Shown here in pieces: positions 52,455 to 59,606 of a DNA stretch of 64,000 bases. Within the stretch, counting starts at the first letter, position 1, and the number at the start of each line of letters is the position of its first letter. The notes below the pieces were generated by a model that did no database searches, was not told where the DNA came from, and was given only the letters and a program-made list of their open reading frames with translations. This stretch comes from Paenibacillus sp. GSMTC-2017 (GTDB lineage Bacteria > Bacillota > Bacilli > Paenibacillales > Paenibacillaceae). The position numbers and the translations under genes are program-made. Location: NCBI RefSeq assembly GCF_016019935.1, contig NZ_JAECMT010000010.1:1-64000 (forward strand), read 5' to 3'.

Positions 52455-52820
52455 GGGGGCGTTTATGGATTCGACGGGGATTGGACGAGCGCGTGTTAGC
52501 GGGTAGCAGGGAGTCGTCTGCTTCATCAACGCTAAAGCCTATTAAATGGCAAAACTCAAAACAACTACGCTTTAGCAGCCTAAGAAACTGTTGGCGTGCT
52601 TCTACCCAGCATCGTCCATGTGACTGGGATAGGGGCTAACATATAGTGGAATACGCTGTCACATCTCCGCCTGGGGTGTGCTGAAGAAGATAATCAGGCT
52701 GACCCAACGCAGAGCAGGTTACAGTGCGCTGCTCGGGTGACATCAAATCTGTAACTACACCCGTAGAAAGCCGTGTGGCGTGATCTTCGGACAGGGGTTC
52801 AAATCCCCTCGCCTCCACCA
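52455..52820 (+). ncRNA. ssrA: tmRNA
   Basis: 366 nt. Acceptor GGGGGCG (52455-52461) pairs with CGCCTCC before ACCA (52818-52820 is CCA). The 5' domain ATGGATTCGACGGGG and the 3' T-arm GGGGTTCAAATCCCC are standard. The tag frame at 52548-52583 reads GKTQNNYALAA then stop, so the tag is (A)GKTQNNYALAA. The 3' end is the integration site of the island that follows. Confidence 0.96.
52805..52820 (+). repeat. Left attachment-site copy (tmRNA 3' end)
   Basis: CCCCTCGCCTCCACCA, identical to 62134-62149 and matched by 12 of 14 bases at 56546-56559. Being part of the functional tmRNA, it is the attL side. Confidence 0.8.
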
Positions 52821-52828
52821 ATACCATG

Positions 52829-52859
52829 AAAAAAGCGACCTCGTGAGGTCGCTTTTTTG
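52829..52859 (+). terminator. Terminator of tmRNA
   Basis: AAAAAAGCGACCTC-GT-GAGGTCGCTTTTTT. Confidence 0.93.
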
Positions 52860-53012
52860 TGTTTTCATATGTGTTACGGTTATTAATAGTATAGATGTGG
52901 TGGGTTCTGGCGATGAAGCTGATGTATTTCCGATCGTTATAGAATTAGTACTTTGAATTTCATTGTTAATCCAATCGATATACCTTATCAGGACAAGTAC
53001 TTATACCACATG

Positions 53013-53717
53013 CTATTCTAAAGGTGCTTCAACAAGAATTTGTTCCAAATGCTCTATCAAACCTTTTTTCACTATATTTTCATTTAAACTTACAGTTTCA
53101 AAGAATTCGATAGAGAACCATTTGATTGCGTTAACCAGAAGAATTATGAATGCTATCAATCCAAACATATTTACCATAAAGAATGATGCCTCATTTATAT
53201 CAAGCTCTTTAAAGCTCAGAGTCATAAATTGATTCCACATTGGCACAAATAAAGTGAGCAGTATCCCAGGTGCTAGTAGTTTCGGTAGCTTCTTACGCTC
53301 TATCTCTTTATTGAGTGATTCAATAATTAACTTTATCTTACCTTCGTTATAAAGTTTATTTGTGACCAAGAAATCAATCAAAAGCTTATGTTGCTTATTT
53401 GTGTATTCAATCGTATGCCATGGCCGTCTTTTGGAATATATACCGTGTTTATTCTTTAAAATTGATTTTGCATTTTTATTAAAGATAGGTGCGGTCACGA
53501 TTGCGACTATTAGAGTTCCTAGGAAGAAAGATGTAGGGTACCAATAATTTATGTTAAAAAGTGAGGAAAAAGGAATTGAAGCTATAAGAACAAGTGTTGA
53601 TGCGCAAATGAAAAAAAAGATTAAACCAAATGTAAAATGAAGAAATCGCATGTACTTGAAAACAAGTGCATAAGTTGTGACATTATCTTTATAGTATTTT
53701 ACAAGCCTATCAATCAT
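53013..53717 (-). CDS. Membrane protein of unknown function
   Basis: 234 aa from the ATG at 53717, with GGGAGG 9 nt upstream; the frame is open to 53750. Four predicted membrane helices in two pairs: ~31-50 and ~60-78 (FGLIFFFICASTLVLI, FFLGTLIVAIVTAPIF), then ~155-172 and ~188-206 (LLAPGILLTLFVPMW, FFMVNMFGLIAFIILLV). The loop between is charged (~100 residues). I recognise no family. It points towards tmRNA, opposite to the rest of module A. Its weak codon bias fits acquired DNA. Confidence 0.65.
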   Translation of the reverse strand: MIDRLVKYYKDNVTTYALVFKYMRFLHFTFGLIFFFICASTLVLIASIPFSSLFNINYWYPTSFFLGTLIVAIVTAPIFNKNAKSILKNKHGIYSKRRPWHTIEYTNKQHKLLIDFLVTNKLYNEGKIKLIIESLNKEIERKKLPKLLAPGILLTLFVPMWNQFMTLSFKELDINEASFFMVNMFGLIAFIILLVNAIKWFSIEFFETVSLNENIVKKGLIEHLEQILVEAPLE

Positions 53718-54654
53718 GAAGTTTTTCCTCCCTATTTCTCGAAATCTCAAGTTTAACAGCTAGCAATAGACTGCTCTGATACATTGTATCTAAATCAAAT
53801 AATATATGTAAGATGTTAAAGTGATAAATATGTATTTGGTCCAACCTAAGATAGGAAGGAGAACATCCTATAAGAAAGGATGTACGAGCAAGGCTTTCGT
53901 GGATTTGTTTAAGAGGGAATGGTTTAAGGGGTAATAGAAGGCATATATTTTCAAGTTTATATGAGGAAATTACAGTATTAATATGGATCAAAAGGAGATC
54001 AGAATCAATACTACAGAAGGCTTTGAATACAGTGGAACACAGTAAAAAAATTCGCGGTTAAAATGAATGGCACGCATACGCTATCACGTAGCAGAATTCA
54101 ATATTATTTATAATTTTATTGAGTAGTGATTATTAAGGATAAAACACCTGTGGGTATTTTTTTATTTCATCCAAAATAAGGAATATAATTACATCAAGTC
54201 GAATTATGAACGTTATTGGTACATTGTAAAATTAGATAGATATATCGAATAAAACGAAGATGAAAACGTCAAACATAACATTAAAGATAGGAGTGGAAAT
54301 GCTCCAAAATGGTAGTAGGGAGAACAAAAGCGTTATTACTATTAATTTAAAAGTAAATACAGAAAACAGTGGGTAGCAAAGCTTGTGCGTGAATTAGAGT
54401 TCTAATGTTTCAGTCCGCTATCATAAATACCATATATGGTATAATGTGTTATTAAAGGTGTTGTGTAAGCAGTAGTAGGATGAGCTAGATAGTTTACTAA
54501 GTTGCTATTAGTCTATTCTTTACGGGATATTTGCAAGATGATCTAGGTAGTTGCTGACTTAGAAGTAACTATTCCAAGTATGGAGTAGTTTAAAAGTTCT
54601 CAATAAAATAATCAACAGATAGTGAGCAAAATAATAAATTTTACTGGAGACGTA
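53718..54654. other. AT-rich stretch without a recognised gene
   Basis: About 940 nt between the membrane protein and the metalloprotein. The only frame of note (93 aa, minus strand) has no ribosome site. It contains a promoter with an overlapping palindrome at 54427-54445. A short hairpin with a T-run near 54144-54170 is too imperfect to call. Confidence 0.6.
54427..54445 (+). promoter_or_regulatory. Promoter -10 overlapped by a perfect 16-bp palindrome
   Basis: ATACCATATATGGTAT (54427-54442) is self-complementary and runs into TATAAT (54440-54445), which is also preceded by TGG. An operator placed on the -10 suggests a repressor of the module A genes that start at 54655. Confidence 0.6.
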
Positions 54655-55476
54655 ATGAACGAAAAAATCCATGAATTGTTAAAAGAGGGCACAGTAAGTT
54701 CTATTAAAAAGCTCGTTTCAATTCTTATTGATAGAGCGGGGAAAAAGCAGAGCAACAAAGTGTTCTACAGCATATTCCAAGAATATCTTATTAATTCAAA
54801 AGTGAGTGTTTCAAATTCATTTGTAATGGTAGGACCCAAAAGAGGATTATCATGCTTTGTCTCCGATCTTTTGTCGTTATATGTAACCGTTAGTGCTTAC
54901 GATGAGCAGTCAGAACTATTAAAGAACCTGTTACAGGATATAGATGATCTTAAGGATTCTTTGAGACCGATGTTAAAAATGACAATTGCTCGAAAATTGC
55001 TACAAATACTTGAACAGTATGGAGCTAATCATTTTTTTGCGTATAATCATAATGGCATACCATTGCGTTTTTATTTCGTTCCCTATGGAAATAAAACTAT
55101 GAATGCTGGTTACTTTCCACATCTTCATTTAGTAGTTATATATAAAAACGAACTTGATAGCCACGCTAATTCAGAGTACATTTTTATGCATGAACTCGGG
55201 CATGTGGTTCAACTTTATATGACTAAGAGTCTGTTGATCGTACCAGACTCCTTCAAGGAAGCAACAACTAGAATGTTCAAACCTTGCTCAGACGAAGTGT
55301 TAGCCGAGGTGTTCGCAGATTGTTTCACTATAGCAGTTATGAAGGGGACATTTTTCGAAGTGAAGAACCCCTTTTGTACAATATTTTTACCAGAGCATCA
55401 GATTCGAATTAAAGAATATTTCTTATCTGTGTTTACTGGTCAGCAACAGAGGCTAGACGAAAGGAGAGACCGATAA
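54655..55476 (+). CDS. HExxH zinc metalloprotein, ImmA/IrrE-like appearance
   Basis: 273 aa from the ATG at 54655, with GGAG 5 nt upstream; a GTG at 54622 in frame is possible. Zinc-binding HELGH sits at about residue 180 (FMHELGHVVQLYM), and 45 residues later DEVLAEVFADCF provides the typical third ligand and the E-FAD signature of ImmA/IrrE-like gluzincins. The first ~120 residues are helical and unfamiliar. Such proteases often cut phage-type repressors; no such repressor is obvious next to it. The family call rests on two motifs. Confidence 0.65.
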   Translation: MNEKIHELLKEGTVSSIKKLVSILIDRAGKKQSNKVFYSIFQEYLINSKVSVSNSFVMVGPKRGLSCFVSDLLSLYVTVSAYDEQSELLKNLLQDIDDLKDSLRPMLKMTIARKLLQILEQYGANHFFAYNHNGIPLRFYFVPYGNKTMNAGYFPHLHLVVIYKNELDSHANSEYIFMHELGHVVQLYMTKSLLIVPDSFKEATTRMFKPCSDEVLAEVFADCFTIAVMKGTFFEVKNPFCTIFLPEHQIRIKEYFLSVFTGQQQRLDERRDR

Positions 55477-55533
55477 TGGAAGCACATATTTCATAACACG
55501 GCGATAATACATTAGTATTGGCTACTGTTAATT

Positions 55534-55926
55534 GTGACTATTGAATTGAAGTCATCAAATAAAGACGTGATATATAGAGGTAGCTTAGCAAGAGAACAGA
55601 TTATCAATATGTTGGGTAATCTCCATGAACTTCTTCTTGAGACCAATGGAGAAATGAAGCAATGTGATGTTATAATAATCGGGCATATACGTGCATCTGA
55701 TGGTATTTTAATTGACTACTCGGATAAAGTTGGACTTAGGGTAGTAGTTGTAGAGCCAAAAGCTCTATGGTATGCAGATGAAGATGGAAATCAGGTTCAT
55801 TTCGTTTGGGCTGCATTGGAGGGTAGTAAGAAAAGAAATAAATTTGTAGACATTCATATTAAAGATGCGATTCGTTGTACAAGTAAAGATGTAAATTGTT
55901 TGCGAGATACAACTCTAGGAGGTTAG
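55534..55926 (+). CDS. Small protein of unknown function
   Basis: 130 aa from GTG at 55534. No clear ribosome site, but the stop is 3 nt before the next start, which has AGGAGG, and the composition looks coding. IIGHIRASDGILIDYSDKVG and LRVVVVEPKALWYADEDGNQ suggest a compact alpha/beta fold. No family recognised. It lies in a run with 54655 and 55930. Confidence 0.5.
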   Translation: MTIELKSSNKDVIYRGSLAREQIINMLGNLHELLLETNGEMKQCDVIIIGHIRASDGILIDYSDKVGLRVVVVEPKALWYADEDGNQVHFVWAALEGSKKRNKFVDIHIKDAIRCTSKDVNCLRDTTLGG

Positions 55927-55929
55927 CCT

Positions 55930-56436
55930 ATGAGGAAGACAAACAAAGAGTATCAAGAAGAGGTAGAAAAGAAATATGGAAAGCCAATAAAAGAAATTAT
56001 GAATGAACTTGTTATTAAGCGTCATATGGATCAATGGGATGGAGCAACCGAACTGGGAGTGCCAAAAGAAACGTTTGTAACCTGGAGAACTAAATTTCGT
56101 TTAGGTCCTGATCAAAGAAGAGAAGATTTTGCTGAACGAATGAGAAATAAAACATTAGAGTCATATAAAAAAGAACTAGAAAATGTTGACTTTGAAAGGT
56201 CATTTGATTTCAAGGATGAAAAGTCGTTGAGGGGATTTAAAGAGATTATTGAAAGAATGATAGAGTTGGAAAAGAAGCGAAGATTACTACATGATTTTGA
56301 CAACAGGATGGATATTGTACATTCGATGAGAGTATCTACACTGGAGAGTATAATTCTATATCTTAACCAATATCATCTGTCGGAGCTACATGAAACATTT
56401 AATTATGACTTAAAGAATTTAAAGCCAAAGATATAA
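55930..56436 (+). CDS. Small charged protein with a possible helix-turn-helix
   Basis: 168 aa, with AGGAGG 5 nt before the ATG. Residues ~30-60 (GATELGVPKETFVTWRTKF) look like a helix-turn-helix of the kind found in phage proteins. The middle (~75-125) is strongly charged and probably coiled coil (FKEIIERMIELEKKRRLL). No named family. It could be the DNA-binding regulator of module A and a candidate substrate for the metalloprotein; that is inference. Confidence 0.6.
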   Translation: MRKTNKEYQEEVEKKYGKPIKEIMNELVIKRHMDQWDGATELGVPKETFVTWRTKFRLGPDQRREDFAERMRNKTLESYKKELENVDFERSFDFKDEKSLRGFKEIIERMIELEKKRRLLHDFDNRMDIVHSMRVSTLESIILYLNQYHLSELHETFNYDLKNLKPKI

Positions 56437-56437
56437 T

Positions 56438-56457
56438 AATATAATATAATATAATAT
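56438..56457 (+). repeat. ATAAT microsatellite
   Basis: Four tandem ATAAT units immediately after the stop of the 168-aa gene. The 413-nt gap 56437-56849 also contains the att-like copy and a terminator, and otherwise no gene. A TATAAT at 56806-56811 may be the promoter of the McrB-like gene. Confidence 0.7.
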
Positions 56458-56545
56458 CTTATTTTATGCTCATGATATGAGTGACTGAGTGACTATTAAT
56501 TGTAATGGATCATGAAAATATTATGTATTTAGTAGGAGTCGATTG

Positions 56546-56559
56546 CCTCGCTTCCACCA
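56546..56559 (+). repeat. Degenerate third copy of the tmRNA 3' end
   Basis: CCTCGCTTCCACCA differs from the tmRNA end CCTCGCCTCCACCA by one base, followed by ATATGAAAAAG and a GGACAYCTA/TAGGTGTCC hairpin like those after the other two copies. It marks an internal junction. Confidence 0.65.
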
Positions 56560-56618
56560 ATATGAAAAAGGACATCTAATAGGTGTCCTCAAGCTGTCTA
56601 GAAGATCTCGGCAGTCTG

Positions 56619-56647
56619 AGCCCGACCACAAGAGGTCGGGCTTTTTG
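56619..56647 (+). terminator. Terminator closing module A
   Basis: AGCCCGACC-ACAAGA-GGTCGGGCT followed by TTTTG. Confidence 0.88.
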
Positions 56648-56849
56648 TTACATCCTATTCTATGAGGATAGTTGAACAGTGCGATTACTAATTTCTTCAT
56701 CATATCAATATTCCTCTGTTAATAAAGTGGATCTTCTTTTGTAAATAACAAGAAAATACCAGATGTTAATAATACAACAAATCCCAAGTAAATTCCCTTT
56801 TATAGTATAATAGGATTAAATACGATTCTTAGTTCTGGAGGAAACAAAC

Positions 56850-59606
56850 ATGACACTTCCTGGCGAGTTATCCTCAATATTTAGAAATAAACAAAAATCC
56901 TATAAAATGGTTCTTATTCTTTCCATAATAGACGAGTATCAAGTTACTCATAATCAAAATATTTTGCTAGATAGCGTAAGTAGACGCTTCTTGTCGTATT
57001 ATCAGAACAGCATCGTAGATGGAAAAAGGGTGGATAACCCGCCGAGCGGAGTAGCTGTAAGCTGGTCTGAATTTACTCAGAGTCAAACTAAATCTTTACT
57101 CTACACACCGATAAAAGCTTTATCATCAATAATTGAGGAAAGTAACAAAGGACAAATAATCTCTTTTAAGTCGATGATCTGGGACAAGTTAAACGAGCAT
57201 ATGATGGATGAGTTACAAAGATATGCCTTAACTGAATTGGAAAACTATAATAACAATTTAGCTGCACCCATATCCCTTAAAAAGTCTATAACTCAAATTA
57301 TGAATAATTACGTAAGTGCGAAGACTCAATCGTTCTCCAGTCATCCACTGGGTGCTTTGCTCAGACAGACCCTCCCAATAAATCTAAAGAAACTATCCTT
57401 CATTGATGAGAAGTATAAAGTACAAGGCTCAATCGGACAGGGGAACTGGGCGAATATCCCATGGCTTGCGATTCTGGATAAACGAATCACTGAAACTACG
57501 CAGTATGGTGAATATGTGGTGTATTTGTTTGCCGAGGATATGAGCTCGGTCTATTTGACATTGGCACAAGGGGTTACCCTTCCACTTAGGGAGCGGGGAA
57601 GAAGAGAGGGGTATCAATACCTCGAACAGAAAGGAAGGGAAATACGAGAGATACTCCCGCTTGAAAACATGCAGAAGGATGAGCATATTAACTTAACTTC
57701 TAACGGTCTGGGACGCGATTACCAAGTGTCAACTGTCGCATACATTCGTTACGAGCGGGATCATATCCCAGATGATGATCAACTGATTTCTGATTTAGAA
57801 AATATGATAGCAAACTACAAGCTTTACGCAGAGACGGTAACCAAACAAAATGTTGAGTCGATGCCAACATTCAAATATACAATGGCTCATCTCTACTTGG
57901 CGCAAGGTATTATTGCTTATCTTGGGAAGGAATCACCGACTTCAATCGATATAGATGAATTGACAGCAAACCAATCAACAGTATTGATTTCAGGTGAAGA
58001 TGTGAAGCACCCTAAGGAACGGATTCAGCATATTGGACGTACATTACTGGAACTCGGTCTTGTACATATCGATAATAATCGTTATTCTTTAACTCCACTG
58101 GGAGTTGATTTTACCAATGCTTTTGACTCGAATATTTGGAGGCTGAACATAGAGCAAGTTAACTTGCTCAGACAGCATCTAACCAATGATGAGCGACACG
58201 GGAACAGTAACTTAATTAAGGTCATAAATATAGCCATATCAATTGTCCATCAATTAAAAGAGTTCTCCTTTGAAACATTCAATGAGCAATTCATAGCTGC
58301 AATGCGAGAAGAATGGGGGAAGGTCACCCAAGAGAACCGATCTAGAGCTATGCTGAACTGGCTAGAAGAACTTGCATTCGTTCAAAAGCTGGGAGAGAAG
58401 TACATTTCTCAAGGGGATAAGGAGAATGAACCTTTGGATTCTTTAACGGTACCTGAACGGATAGAGAGCATTAAGACTTATATTAATCAAAAGGGCTTTC
58501 ACTATCCAGGTTCGTTAGTCGAGAACCTCTATTTATCATTTAAGACTAAACCCTTTGTCATTCTGGCTGGTGTTTCAGGAACGGGGAAAACCAAACTTGT
58601 TAAGTTATTTGCGGAGGCGCTTGGTGCCACAAGTGGAAATAAACAGTTCTCACTGATTCCAATAAGACCGGACTGGAGCGATTCATCAGATCTACTAGGA
58701 TACAAAGATTTATCAGGAGCGTATCGTCCTGGGCAGTTGGCGAAGGTGCTGGTGGAAGCTTCAAAAGCAGAAAATCTTCACAAGCCTTATTTTATATGTT
58801 TGGATGAAATGAACCTAGCTAGAGTAGAACATTATTTAAGTGATGTGCTGAGTATCATTGAGACCCAGGAATGGCAAAACAATCGTATAGTGACGGCACC
58901 CTTAATCTACACAGAATCCCTAAGTATAGAGGATCAACAGACATATGGAAACATGATTCTACCGGATAATGTCTATTTAGTGGGGACTGTAAATATGGAT
59001 GAGACAACACATCCTTTCAGCAAAAAAGTGCTCGACCGTGCAAACACGATTGAATTTAACTACATTAATTTAGGGCAGTTCCCGGATGGTGACATAGATT
59101 ACTCGAATGATGTAGAGACTATGCCAGCATATAATTCCTTTTTACGGAGTGAGTATCTACAGTTGGTTGAGGTTTATCATGATTACCGTGATTTGATACA
59201 TAAAACAACTGAGAAGCTCGTAAAGATTAACGGTATTTTAGAAGAAATACATTCCCATGTAGGCTTTCGGATTCGGGATGCGGTCTGCTTCTACATGATT
59301 TATAATGAACGCTTTCAGTTATTGAGCGAGGATGCGGCATTTGACCAGCAATTGCTTCAGAAGATATTGCCTCGCGTTCAAGGGAGTAGCTCTTCTGTTA
59401 AACGTGTATTGCTACAACTAATGCAAGGAGCATCGGGCAGAACATTGCCGATTTCAGAGTTAATGGAGGATGCCTCGGATCTATATATGAAATGGAGTGC
59501 GGGCCAATCGGTAGAAGTAGCGAGGCATCCGCAAACAGCTCGGAAAATTGCGTTTATGTTACGGAGGTTGGAGGAAGATGGCTTCACCTCATATTGGCTC
59601 TCTTAA
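56850..59606 (+). CDS. McrB-like AAA+ protein with MrcB-N (DUF3578) domain
   Basis: 918 aa, with CTGGAGG upstream. Residues ~1-150 form an unfamiliar helical region; ~155-330 match the MrcB N-terminal/DUF3578 domain (HPLGALLRQTLP, GNWANIPWLAILD, VYLTLAQGV). A winged-helix-like segment follows, then a McrB-type AAA+ core with Walker A GVSGTGKTK at 574-582, Walker B FICLDEMNLARVEHYLSDVL near 648-667 and the sensor/McrB-region GTVNMDETTHPFSKKVLDRA near 712-731. The canonical McrB motif MNTADRS is NMDETTH here. The N-terminal domain presumably recognises modified DNA or another invader signal. Overlaps the nuclease gene by 29 nt, so the two are coupled. Confidence 0.85.
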   Translation: MTLPGELSSIFRNKQKSYKMVLILSIIDEYQVTHNQNILLDSVSRRFLSYYQNSIVDGKRVDNPPSGVAVSWSEFTQSQTKSLLYTPIKALSSIIEESNKGQIISFKSMIWDKLNEHMMDELQRYALTELENYNNNLAAPISLKKSITQIMNNYVSAKTQSFSSHPLGALLRQTLPINLKKLSFIDEKYKVQGSIGQGNWANIPWLAILDKRITETTQYGEYVVYLFAEDMSSVYLTLAQGVTLPLRERGRREGYQYLEQKGREIREILPLENMQKDEHINLTSNGLGRDYQVSTVAYIRYERDHIPDDDQLISDLENMIANYKLYAETVTKQNVESMPTFKYTMAHLYLAQGIIAYLGKESPTSIDIDELTANQSTVLISGEDVKHPKERIQHIGRTLLELGLVHIDNNRYSLTPLGVDFTNAFDSNIWRLNIEQVNLLRQHLTNDERHGNSNLIKVINIAISIVHQLKEFSFETFNEQFIAAMREEWGKVTQENRSRAMLNWLEELAFVQKLGEKYISQGDKENEPLDSLTVPERIESIKTYINQKGFHYPGSLVENLYLSFKTKPFVILAGVSGTGKTKLVKLFAEALGATSGNKQFSLIPIRPDWSDSSDLLGYKDLSGAYRPGQLAKVLVEASKAENLHKPYFICLDEMNLARVEHYLSDVLSIIETQEWQNNRIVTAPLIYTESLSIEDQQTYGNMILPDNVYLVGTVNMDETTHPFSKKVLDRANTIEFNYINLGQFPDGDIDYSNDVETMPAYNSFLRSEYLQLVEVYHDYRDLIHKTTEKLVKINGILEEIHSHVGFRIRDAVCFYMIYNERFQLLSEDAAFDQQLLQKILPRVQGSSSSVKRVLLQLMQGASGRTLPISELMEDASDLYMKWSAGQSVEVARHPQTARKIAFMLRRLEEDGFTSYWLS

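Noticed and set aside
53710..53991. 93-aa minus-strand frame upstream of the membrane protein
   Set aside because: No ribosome site and no recognisable features; it overlaps the start of the better-supported gene.
54144..54170. Possible fourth copy of the att-adjacent terminator
   Set aside because: AAAACACC-TGTG-GGTATTTT is only loosely similar, and no CCTCCACCA precedes it.
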